The position numbers were made by a program, and so were the translations under genes. Positions 7,453-14,855 of a DNA stretch of 64,000 nt are shown in pieces. The notes beneath the pieces were generated by a model that was not told where the DNA came from, did not search any database, and was given only the letters and a program-made list of their open reading frames with translations. Origin of the DNA: Rhodoplanes sp963840055 (GTDB lineage Bacteria; Pseudomonadota; Alphaproteobacteria; Rhizobiales; Xanthobacteraceae); the NCBI GenBank assembly GCA_963840055.1, contig CAWIXM010000045.1, positions 1 through 64,000 on the forward strand, written 5' to 3'. Positions within the stretch are counted from its first letter, which is position 1; every line of letters begins with the position of its first letter.

Positions 7453-8949
7453 CTAGATCGTCTGGTTGTAGGCGCCGATTTCCGGGTGCGTGCGCAAGAC
7501 CGCATCAACCGCTCGGAACATTTCGCGCATGCGGGCCTCTGACACTGGGCTCTCCACCACCACCGTGAGCTCCGGCTTGTTGGACGAGGCGCGCACCAGG
7601 CCCCACGTGCCGTCCGCTACCGTCACCCGCACGCCGTTGACAGTGACGAGGTCGCGGATCGGCTGACCGGCCAACGGTTCGCCCGCGGCCTTTGCGGCTT
7701 CGAATTGCGTCACGATCTGCTCGACCACCTCGTATTTCGCCTCATCGGCGCAGTGCGGTGACATGGTGGGCGACTGCCAGGTCTTCGGCAAAGCGTCCTT
7801 CAGCTCAGAGAGTCGTCGCCCCGGATTGCGATCGAGCATGTCGCAGACCGCGATGGCAGAGACGAGGCCGTCGTCGTAACCGCGGCCGAATGGCGGGTTG
7901 AAGAAGAAGTGCCCCGATTTCTCGAAGCCGACCAAGGCGTTGAGCTCGTGGGTGCGCCGCTTCATGTGGGAGTGGCCGGTCTTCCAGTAATCGACCTTGG
8001 CCCCGAGCTTCCGCAGCACTGGGTCGGTCAGGAACAGCCCGGTTGATTTCACATCCACCACGAATTGCGCGCCCGGGCGGAGCGCGGCGATATCCCGCGC
8101 GAGCATGACACCGATCTTGTCGGCGAAAATCTCCTCGCCCGTATCGTCGACCACCCCGCAGCGGTCGCCGTCGCCGTCGAAGCCGAGCCCGACATCGGCG
8201 CCGCTCGCCAGCACTGCGTCGCGGATCGCGTGCAGCATCGCCATGTCTTCCGGGTTGGGATTGTAGCGCGGGAAGGTGTAGTCGAGCTCGGTATCGAGCG
8301 GGACGACCTCGCAGCCGATCGCCTTCAGCACCTGCGGAGCGAAGGCGCCGGCGGTACCATTGCCGCAGGCGCACACGACCTTGAGCCGGCGCGCGAGCTT
8401 CGGCCGGTCGGTCAGGTCGGCGATATAACGCGCCGGAAAATCCGCAACGAATTCATAAGCGCCGCCGCCGGCAAGTTCGAAGCGCGCGCCGAGCACGATC
8501 TCCTTGAGGCGCGCCATCTCGTCGGGGCCGAACGTGAACGGGCGGTTCGCGCCCATCTTCACCCCGGTCCAGCCATTGTCGTTATGGGACGCCGTCACCA
8601 TGGCGACGCACGGAACGTCCAGGGCGAACTGGGCGAAATAGGCCATCGGCGTCAAAGCGAGCCCGATGTCGTGGACCTTGCAGCCGGCCGCCAGCAGACC
8701 CGAGACGAGCGCGTATTTGATCGCGGCCGAGTAGCTGCGGAAATCGTGGCCGGTGACGATCTCGGGAACCCCCAGCTCGCGGATCATGGTGCCGAGGCCC
8801 ATGCCGAGGGCCTGGACGCCCATCAGGTTAATGTCCTTCTCGAATAGCCAGCGGGCGTCGTATTCGCGAAAGCCGGTGGGCTTCACCAGCGGCTCGGATT
8901 CATAGGCGTAGGTGTTTCGCGACAGCGTAGGCTTGGGGGCCGGATACAT
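7453..8949 (-). CDS. Phosphomannomutase/phosphoglucomutase
   Basis: A 498-residue alpha-D-phosphohexomutase. The phosphoserine loop is VTASHNDNG with S121, the metal loop DGDGDR is near residue 260, and the sugar-binding GFEKSGHFFF and C-terminal phosphate-binding RASSNKPEL are present. It interconverts hexose 6- and 1-phosphates (mannose and/or glucose), supplying sugar nucleotides for cell-surface polysaccharide. The SHNDNG form of the loop matches the AlgC/ManB/NoeK group. Substrate preference cannot be read from sequence alone. It lies upstream of no obvious polysaccharide operon here. Confidence 0.92.
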   Translation of the reverse strand: MYPAPKPTLSRNTYAYESEPLVKPTGFREYDARWLFEKDINLMGVQALGMGLGTMIRELGVPEIVTGHDFRSYSAAIKYALVSGLLAAGCKVHDIGLALTPMAYFAQFALDVPCVAMVTASHNDNGWTGVKMGANRPFTFGPDEMARLKEIVLGARFELAGGGAYEFVADFPARYIADLTDRPKLARRLKVVCACGNGTAGAFAPQVLKAIGCEVVPLDTELDYTFPRYNPNPEDMAMLHAIRDAVLASGADVGLGFDGDGDRCGVVDDTGEEIFADKIGVMLARDIAALRPGAQFVVDVKSTGLFLTDPVLRKLGAKVDYWKTGHSHMKRRTHELNALVGFEKSGHFFFNPPFGRGYDDGLVSAIAVCDMLDRNPGRRLSELKDALPKTWQSPTMSPHCADEAKYEVVEQIVTQFEAAKAAGEPLAGQPIRDLVTVNGVRVTVADGTWGLVRASSNKPELTVVVESPVSEARMREMFRAVDAVLRTHPEIGAYNQTI

Positions 8950-8983
8950 GGCGTGCGCTCAAGGCAGGATGGTCTTCGCGCAC

Positions 8984-9035
8984 TTAGAGCATTTTTCTGC
9001 GGCGTGGGAACCGGTTCGCGGAAAAAACGGCCACT
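8984..9035. repeat. Dispersed two-hairpin repeat, half copy (A)
   Basis: Matches the second hairpin of the dispersed repeat (TTAGAGCATTTTTCTGCGGC then GTGGGAACCGGTTCGC and a GGAAAAAACGG arm). It lacks the EcoRI-like first hairpin. It fills most of the gap between the phosphomannomutase and hisN genes and is in the same orientation as copy D. Confidence 0.75.
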
Positions 9036-9053
9036 GGGGGGCGCAGTCCGCCG

Positions 9054-9839
9054 TCAGCTCGCGAGCAACGCGAAGGTCGCCGCCGCGTGCATGCGCTTGT
9101 CCCCGGCGGCGATGATGCGGCCACCGCGCTCGGCGCCTCCGCCCTCCCAAGTGGTAATGACGCCGCCTGCGCCGGTGACAATCGGAATCAGCGCGGCGAC
9201 GTCATGGGGCTTGAGTTCGGTCTCGATCACGAGATCGACGTGGCCGGCGGCAAGCATGCAATACGCGTAACAATCCCCGCCGTAGCGAGAGAGCTTCGCC
9301 GCCTCCTCGACGCGGCCGAAGGCGGCGCGGTCGGCGCGGTTCATCAGCCGTGGGCTCGTCGTGTAGACGACCGCCTGGTCGAGGCTCGCGCAGGGGCGCA
9401 CCATGAGGTCGCGCTCGCTGCGCGGTCCGCGATAGCGCGCCCATTTACCGTCGCCCGAAAACCGCTCGCTGAAAAACGGCTGGTGCATCATGCCGAAGAT
9501 CGGCTGGCCGTGCCGCGTCAGCGCGATCAGCGTGCCCCACGCGGGCATGCCGGAAATGAACGACTTGGTGCCGTCGATCGGATCGAGCACCCAGACGAAC
9601 TCGGCGTCGGCCTGCTCCGCCCCGAACTCCTCGCCGACAATGCCATGCTCCGGAAAGTTCGAACGGATGAGCGCGCGCATGGCAAGCTCAGCGGCGCGAT
9701 CAGCCGCGGTCACCGGGTCGAACACGCCGCCCGCGCTCTTGTCGTCAATGCTGAGCGACGTGCGGAAGAAGGGCAGAATTGCTTCTCCCGACACGGTTGC
9801 GAGCTTATCGATGAAGGCCGCGAAATCGACCGCGGTCAT
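9054..9839 (-). CDS. hisN: Histidinol-phosphatase / inositol monophosphatase family (HisN-like)
   Basis: A 261-residue IMPase-fold phosphatase. Metal-binding motifs: GEEFG (69-73), DPIDGTKSF (86-94) and the C-terminal ELKPHDVAALIPIVTGAGG. Alphaproteobacteria use such an enzyme for histidinol phosphate dephosphorylation, the next-to-last part of histidine synthesis; the GEEFG and DGTKSF forms fit HisN better than inositol phosphatase or CysQ. No other his gene is beside it. Substrate therefore remains inferred. Confidence 0.82.
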   Translation of the reverse strand: MTAVDFAAFIDKLATVSGEAILPFFRTSLSIDDKSAGGVFDPVTAADRAAELAMRALIRSNFPEHGIVGEEFGAEQADAEFVWVLDPIDGTKSFISGMPAWGTLIALTRHGQPIFGMMHQPFFSERFSGDGKWARYRGPRSERDLMVRPCASLDQAVVYTTSPRLMNRADRAAFGRVEEAAKLSRYGGDCYAYCMLAAGHVDLVIETELKPHDVAALIPIVTGAGGVITTWEGGGAERGGRIIAAGDKRMHAAATFALLAS

Positions 9840-10167
9840 GCTTGCCGCCCTTCCCCGGATCGCCGTGCGCCCGGCGTATCCCAGCCCTCCCCGGCGTCTT
9901 TGGAGGACCTCGTCCGCCGGAAGTCTGCAAGATGAATAGAGAAGCCCAGGCGACTTTATCGCCGAGCCTGTTTGTCAGTGCATGTGCCTATAAGAGCTTG
10001 CGTCGTCCGGCAACCGTGCTCGCTCCCCTTGTCCCGTCCTTTCGCCCATGCGACCAGAAACCGAGGGTTCCAAGGCAAACAGCGGCGCTCCGAAGCAAAA
10101 CCGCGGCGGTGCTCAGCCCACCGCCGCCCTTCAAGCGATGCCGCTGCCCCACAAACGGGTTGTGCAA
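9840..10167. other. Divergent spacer between hisN and the MFS gene
   Basis: 328 bp that must carry promoters for both directions. The MFS frame is open upstream of its chosen start but that extension (residues like KANSGAPKQNRGG) is low-complexity and not membrane-like. I see no clear operator or hairpin. Confidence 0.4.
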
Positions 10168-11415
10168 ATGACCGAAACCGCGCCGCCCGCCATCCGCTCC
10201 GGCAACGATATGACGGTGGTCGTCGCCACCCTCGGCACCGCTTATGTGGCGAGCATGTTTCTGCGCAATTCGATCGGCGTGATCGCTCCCAATCTCGCCG
10301 CCGATCTCGCGCTGACCGGTCCGCAGATCGCCCTCATCTCCAGCATTTACTTTTTTGCCTTCGTTGCCGCGCAAATCCCGCTCGGGATTGCGATCGATCG
10401 CTACGGCCCGAAGCGCTGCATGCTCGCTTGCGCCGTCATGACTGTTCTGAGCACCCTGCTTTTTGCCGGAGCGACGAGCTTCGGCGCGATGGTCGCCGCC
10501 CGCGTCCTGATGGGACTTGGCACGTCTTGTTTCTTGATGGCTCCGCTCGCACTGTACGCGCGGATCTTCCCGCCGGACCAATTCTCCGTCCTTGCGGGCC
10601 TGCAACTTGGGATCGGCGCCGCCGGCGGGCTGCTCGCGACTGCGCCGCTCGCCTACGCCACCGCCTTGATCGGCTGGCGCGCGAGCTTTGCGATCATGGC
10701 TGCGGCTGTGGCTGGGCTCGGCCTGCTCGTCGCGGCGCTGATCCATGACCGCCCCCAAGACAGGTCGGCCGAGTTGAGAGCGGAAAGCGTTCTCAACAGC
10801 CTCAGGGGTGTGGTCGCGGCGTGGCGCTGTCCCGATGTAGGCCGTCTCTTCCTTTTGAATCTATCCGCCTATTCGAGCTACGTCCTTGTCGTCGGCCTCT
10901 GGGGCGGGCCCTACCTCACCCATGTCTACGGTTACGGTCTGAAGGAGCGCGGCACGATCCTGTTCGTAGCCGCGACGACCCAGGCGCTCGCGATGATCGC
11001 CTGGGGCGCGACCGGCCGCCTGTTCAAGGGCTACAAGCTCGCAGTGTATTTGGGCGGCGGATCGACAATGGCGCTCCTCATGGTTGTGGGATTCGCCGGA
11101 AAGCTTTCGCCACTCGCACTGTGGGCGTGGTTTGCGGCTTTCGGAGCCTGCTCGGCCTTCATGCCGGTAGTGATCGCCCACGGCAAGGCGCTGTTTCCCC
11201 CGGCTCTGGTCGGCCGGGGGATCACCCTTCTGAATATGGCCACCATGGGGGGCGGCTTCGTGTCGCAGCTTACCAGCGGCCTCGTCATGGAGCTCTTTCC
11301 GGCCGCTGGAGAGGCTTATCCACTGGCCGCTTACCGGGCGATTTTCCTTTTACAAGCGGCGCTTGCCGGGGTTGGCCTGACGTTTTACGGCAGCACGCGC
11401 GAGCCTTCGCGCTAG
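10168..11415 (+). CDS. Major facilitator superfamily transporter
   Basis: A 415-residue protein from ATG 10168 (MTETAPPAIRSG), with about 12 hydrophobic segments. The loop between segments 2 and 3 reads GIAIDRYGPKR, the MFS signature G-x3-D-R-x-G-x-(K/R)-(K/R), and the segment 4 stretch VAARVLMGLG follows. This is an inner-membrane secondary carrier; the substrate cannot be told from sequence. The frame opens further upstream at 10048, but this earlier start adds a non-conserved hydrophilic leader, so the later ATG was preferred. No strong ribosome site marks either. Confidence 0.88.
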   Translation: MTETAPPAIRSGNDMTVVVATLGTAYVASMFLRNSIGVIAPNLAADLALTGPQIALISSIYFFAFVAAQIPLGIAIDRYGPKRCMLACAVMTVLSTLLFAGATSFGAMVAARVLMGLGTSCFLMAPLALYARIFPPDQFSVLAGLQLGIGAAGGLLATAPLAYATALIGWRASFAIMAAAVAGLGLLVAALIHDRPQDRSAELRAESVLNSLRGVVAAWRCPDVGRLFLLNLSAYSSYVLVVGLWGGPYLTHVYGYGLKERGTILFVAATTQALAMIAWGATGRLFKGYKLAVYLGGGSTMALLMVVGFAGKLSPLALWAWFAAFGACSAFMPVVIAHGKALFPPALVGRGITLLNMATMGGGFVSQLTSGLVMELFPAAGEAYPLAAYRAIFLLQAALAGVGLTFYGSTREPSR

Positions 11416-11539
11416 GGGTAACCACTTACCCACATACGGCAAGGGCCCCGCCCCAAGCAGACCAGCTATGCCCTGGCTAGCTTGCTTTTTGTGCGGCGCG
11501 GGCCCATATTTTCGCAGTGCGGTAATGCGATCTTTCGTG

Positions 11540-11611
11540 TTACCGCCGCCCTCCTTGGGCGTTTCCTCCCTAGACTTGGGCCGCTGGCACCCGCTGGCGG
11601 CCTCTTTTTTT
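11540..11611 (+). ncRNA. Candidate mmgR/suhB-type (alpha-r8 family) small RNA
   Basis: A compact RNA-like unit. A first hairpin CGCCC-TCCTT-GGGCG (11547-11561) exposes an anti-Shine-Dalgarno loop, a single-stranded TTTCCTCCCT (11562-11571) follows, and a terminator stem GGCCGC/GCGGCC (11579-11584 with 11597-11602) leads into a run of T. The decamer TTTCCTCCCT in this layout is the hallmark I recall for the alphaproteobacterial mmgR (suhB) RNA family, whose S. meliloti member affects polyhydroxybutyrate storage. The 5' end is approximate. It would pair with ribosome-binding sites of target mRNAs. Confidence 0.72.
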
Positions 11612-11854
11612 GCTAGCTAGTCGCAATCTATCTCTGCGCGGAACTCCTTGCCGAGCCTGCGCGTCGGCAGATATTGACGGCACGCAAGCACGCGCCGCCG
11701 GAGCCCGCGGCATGTCGGGCTGATCGACCCGGTCATGACCGCGGTGTCCACGTGTGGGGGCCTGGTGGATCGTTTTGGCCGGTGCTTAGCGCACGCCCGT
11801 ATTGCGAACGCCAGGAACGGCGCGCCAGAACTCGAAGCGAGATAAACACTAAAG
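11612..11854. other. Intergenic spacer after the small RNA
   Basis: About 240 bp before the convergent end of the pheA-side gene. One 65-codon frame crosses it but has no ribosome site, no family resemblance and unusual composition, so I do not call a gene here. Confidence 0.4.
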
Positions 11855-12184
11855 CTAAGACTTCGCCGTAAGGTCTTCGTACACTTCGAGATCGAGCACT
11901 CCGCCCAACACGGCTTTCCACGCCTGGATATAGGTCTGGACGCGCAAATCGCTCGCGATCCGCTGGCGGTTTATCTCGAACGCCTCGTGGGTCTCGTACT
12001 CAATCTCCTGGATGAACTGGGCCTTGTCGTCGACGTTCTGCAAGATCCGAATGTTGGTTCCACCGAGCAGCCCATAGAAGGGCGCAGTCGCCTGTACCAT
12101 CGACACGACATGGGAAGGATCGGAGGTAGGCAACGTCACCCTTAAAAATAGCACTCTCCGCACTTTTCCATCTTCGCTTGCCAT
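11855..12184 (-). CDS. Conserved hypothetical protein downstream of pheA
   Basis: A 109-residue soluble protein from ATG 12184 (MASEDGKVRRVLFLRVTLP). An upstream in-frame start at 12253 would overlap the end of pheA and add a low-quality leader. The pattern (beta strand RRVLFLRVTLP, helix around SHVVSMVQATAPFYGLLG, strand IRILQNVDDKAQFIQEIEYE, helix EAFEINRQRIASD) resembles small dimeric alpha-beta barrel proteins of the antibiotic-biosynthesis-monooxygenase kind, but no catalytic residues can be assigned. It is last in a likely kdsB-pheA operon, and its role is unknown. Confidence 0.7.
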   Translation of the reverse strand: MASEDGKVRRVLFLRVTLPTSDPSHVVSMVQATAPFYGLLGGTNIRILQNVDDKAQFIQEIEYETHEAFEINRQRIASDLRVQTYIQAWKAVLGGVLDLEVYEDLTAKS

Positions 12185-12253
12185 CTCACGCTGCCTCTTC
12201 GCCCCAGCCTGCGTTGGTTCTTGACCGACGCGGGCGTCGCGTCCGGCCGACAC

Positions 12254-13129
12254 TCACTTCACCACCCGTAACCGCGTCTTCCCGGAAAACGTGGCGCGGA
12301 ACGGGTCCGCCGGATAGACGCCGTATATCCTAAGTTCGTTCGAAAAGAACTTGAGCTCTTCGAGCGCGTGGCCCATCTCGGCGTCATCAGGATGGCCTTC
12401 GACATCGGCATAGAACTGCGTCGCCAGAAAGCTCCCATATTCCATGTAGCTTTCCAGCTTGGTGATGTTGACCCGGCTGGTCGCGAAGCCGCCGAGAGCC
12501 TTGTATAGCGCCCCCGGGATGTTCCTCACCTGGAACATCAACGTGGTGACCTTCGGCTCTTTTCCATGCGGCGCCCATTGCCGTTCCCGCGACAGGACGA
12601 TGAATCGCGTCGTGTTGTAAGCCACGTCCTGGACGTCCGGCGCGAGCACTTTGAGCCCGTAAATCTTGGCCGCCAGCGGCGAGGCGATCGCCGCGCGCGC
12701 CTTGTTCCGGCTCTTGGCCACATCGTGCGCGGACTTCGCAGTGTCGGCGGTCACGATCGGCTGCAGGTTGTGCTTGCGGATGAATTTATGGCACTGGCCA
12801 AGCGCCATGACATGGCTTTCGACCGACTTGACGCTCTTGAGCGTCGCGCCCTTCGGCGCCAGCAAGTGGTGCCTGATCGGCTGAAAGTGCTCAGCGATGA
12901 TGTGAAGGCGCGCGCTGGACAGGAGAAGGTGGACGTCGGCGACCCGCCCGGCCACCGAGTTCTCGATCGGAATCATGGCGAGGTCCACCTTGCCCGAATG
13001 CACTTCGTCGAAGGCGTCCTCGAAAGTAGCGCATTGCACGGGCGTGAAGCGTGGGTACCGCTCCATGCATGCAAGGTGCGAATTAGCCCCCGGCTCGCCC
13101 TGATAGGCGATTTTCTTTCGCTCGGTCAT
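12254..13129 (-). CDS. pheA: Prephenate dehydratase
   Basis: A 291-residue monofunctional prephenate dehydratase starting at ATG 13129 (MTERKKIAYQGEPGANSH). It converts prephenate to phenylpyruvate in phenylalanine synthesis. The PDT domain covers about residues 5-180 with the GEPGANSH loop, IPIENSVAGRV and the YNTTRF motif. The C-terminal ACT domain (from about 195, with RNIPGALYKALGGFA and ITKLESYMEYG) gives feedback inhibition by phenylalanine. No chorismate mutase domain is fused. It lies 32 bp downstream of kdsB on the same strand. Confidence 0.95.
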   Translation of the reverse strand: MTERKKIAYQGEPGANSHLACMERYPRFTPVQCATFEDAFDEVHSGKVDLAMIPIENSVAGRVADVHLLLSSARLHIIAEHFQPIRHHLLAPKGATLKSVKSVESHVMALGQCHKFIRKHNLQPIVTADTAKSAHDVAKSRNKARAAIASPLAAKIYGLKVLAPDVQDVAYNTTRFIVLSRERQWAPHGKEPKVTTLMFQVRNIPGALYKALGGFATSRVNITKLESYMEYGSFLATQFYADVEGHPDDAEMGHALEELKFFSNELRIYGVYPADPFRATFSGKTRLRVVK

Positions 13130-13161
13130 GCGGCTTCCGTAATGGGTGCGTTCGTGGAAAG

Positions 13162-13902
13162 TCAATCTCCCGCGCCAAGAATCTTTCGCGCCGCTGCAAG
13201 GTCCTCGGGCGTATCGACGCCGAGTGGCACGGAATCGACGATTGCGACGTCGATGCGCATGCCTGCTTCCAGCGCGCGCAACTGCTCGAGCTTTTCCCGC
13301 CGCTCCAATGGCGAGGGCGGCAGCGCGACAAACCGCGCCAGTGCCTCCCGGCGATAGGCGTACAGGCCGATGTGGTGATAGAGCGGCCCTTCGCCCGCCG
13401 GCGCCGTCGCCCGCGTAAAGTATAAAGCGCGCAACCGGCGATCCGACAGCGGCGACCCGACCACCTTGACCACGTTGGGGTTGGTGCGCTGTGCGGGATC
13501 CCGGATTTCCGCCGCGAGCGTCGCAATATCGACCGCCGGGTCCTCCAGCGGGGCCAGCGCCGCTGCGATATCCCCCGGCGCAATTGTCGGCAGATCGCCC
13601 TGGACATTAACGATGACGCAAATCTTGGCGGCCGGGTCGATTCGCGTCAGGGCCTCGAAAATGCGATCGGAGCCGGAGGGATGGTCCGGGCTCGTCATCA
13701 CCGCGCGGCCGCCGGCAGCTTCGACCGCCGCACGGATGTCATCCGAGTCGGTCGCCACCACCACCGGCCCGAGCCTTGCCTCCTGTGCCCGAGCCAGCAC
13801 ATGCGCGATCATGGGGCGGCCGCCGATATCGGCGAGCGGCTTGCGGGGAAACCTGCTGGCCGCAAGCCGGGCGGGGATGAGAATGACGACGTCGTTTTCC
13901 AC
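13162..13902 (-). CDS. kdsB: 3-deoxy-manno-octulosonate cytidylyltransferase
   Basis: A 246-residue nucleotidyltransferase that makes CMP-Kdo for lipid A inner core. Visible motifs: VILIPARLAASRFPRKPLA (nucleotide binding, residues 5-23), VVVATDSDDI, the acidic VNVQGDLP with the metal-binding Asp, YHHIGLYAYRREAL, and the C-terminal LEQLRALEAGMRIDVAIVD. Length is normal. It is divergent from cycM across about 160 bp and leads into pheA. The kdsB-pheA/cycM arrangement is a familiar alphaproteobacterial block. Confidence 0.95.
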   Translation of the reverse strand: MENDVVILIPARLAASRFPRKPLADIGGRPMIAHVLARAQEARLGPVVVATDSDDIRAAVEAAGGRAVMTSPDHPSGSDRIFEALTRIDPAAKICVIVNVQGDLPTIAPGDIAAALAPLEDPAVDIATLAAEIRDPAQRTNPNVVKVVGSPLSDRRLRALYFTRATAPAGEGPLYHHIGLYAYRREALARFVALPPSPLERREKLEQLRALEAGMRIDVAIVDSVPLGVDTPEDLAAARKILGAGD

Positions 13903-14064
13903 CGATCCGTGCGCTGTGCGGCGCTGGAAAAAAGGTCGTCTTGCCCGCGCGCCTGTTGCGCTTATACGAGTTGCCAGCTGCAGTGCAAACCCGGTATGTG
14001 TGCACTGCCATGGCGTCGATCCCCCGTCTGCTGGCGGTCTTTGCGCTTCCGGAGTCTTTGCCCG

Positions 14065-14682
14065 ATGGATCTCTACGAAACCAACAAAATAATCGGCGCG
14101 GTCCTGTTTTCATTCTTGTGCCTCGTCGCCCTCAATATTATCGCCGGCATGATCTTTTCTCGGCAGGAATCGGAGAAGCCGGGTTACGAAATCGCCGTCC
14201 AGGCCCCGGTGGAGAAAACTCCCGCCGCCGCCCCGACCGAACAATCGATCACCGCATTGCTTGCAACGGCCTCCGTCGACCGCGGCAAGACCGCGGTGAG
14301 GAAATGCGAGGCCTGCCACAACTTCCAGAAGGGAGGGCCCAACAAAGTTGGCCCGAACCTATGGGGCATCGTGGGCCGGCCGATCGCATCTCATCCCGGC
14401 TTCAACTATTCGGCGGCGCTCAAGGCGAAGGGCGGGGACTGGACGATCGATGCGTTGAACACGTTCATCACCAATCCCAAGGCTGACATCCCTGGCACCG
14501 CCATGGCGTTTGCCGGCGTTTCGCGCGCGAGCGAGCGCGCCGATATCCTCGCTTATCTCAACTCGCTTTCCGACAATCCGGCGCCACTGCCGACGAGCAC
14601 CGGGACGGCGGCGGAGAAAGATAAACCGCCCGCCGCCGGCGCAGCCGCGGCTCCCGCGGCAGCGGCTTCACCCGCGCAATAA
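14065..14682 (+). CDS. cycM: Membrane-anchored cytochrome c (CycM type)
   Basis: A 205-residue class I cytochrome c from ATG 14065. An uncleaved N-terminal anchor spans residues 8-31, then a linker, then the heme site CEACH (C81, C84, H85). The sixth ligand is probably M147 in DIPGTAMAFAG. The C-terminus is an alanine/proline-rich tail. In Bradyrhizobium, CycM carries electrons from the bc1 complex to the aa3 oxidase on the periplasmic side of the membrane. It is divergent from kdsB, and a hairpin terminator follows the stop. Confidence 0.93.
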   Translation: MDLYETNKIIGAVLFSFLCLVALNIIAGMIFSRQESEKPGYEIAVQAPVEKTPAAAPTEQSITALLATASVDRGKTAVRKCEACHNFQKGGPNKVGPNLWGIVGRPIASHPGFNYSAALKAKGGDWTIDALNTFITNPKADIPGTAMAFAGVSRASERADILAYLNSLSDNPAPLPTSTGTAAEKDKPPAAGAAAAPAAAASPAQ

Positions 14683-14704
14683 CACGTAATGCACGCTACC
14701 GATG

Positions 14705-14735
14705 GGCCGGGTTATGCCCGGCCTTTCGCATTTTT
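14705..14735 (+). terminator. Terminator after cycM
   Basis: A perfect 7-bp GC stem GGCCGGG/CCCGGCC with loop TTATG, then two T tracts (TTT and TTTTT) separated by CGCA. It starts 22 bp after the cycM stop. Confidence 0.75.
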
Positions 14736-14855
14736 GCGCGGTGAATTTGCGCACGGGAAATTGAACGTGGGGGACTGGCGAGGAGCCTGCGGTCAAGACA
14801 CATCCAAAAAACAGACATATTCCGTCCCGACGGTCGGCAACTCTGGAGAAGCCCC

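Noticed and set aside
11674..11871. 65-codon plus-strand frame after the small RNA
   Set aside because: No ribosome site, no family resemblance, and it runs into the convergent gene.
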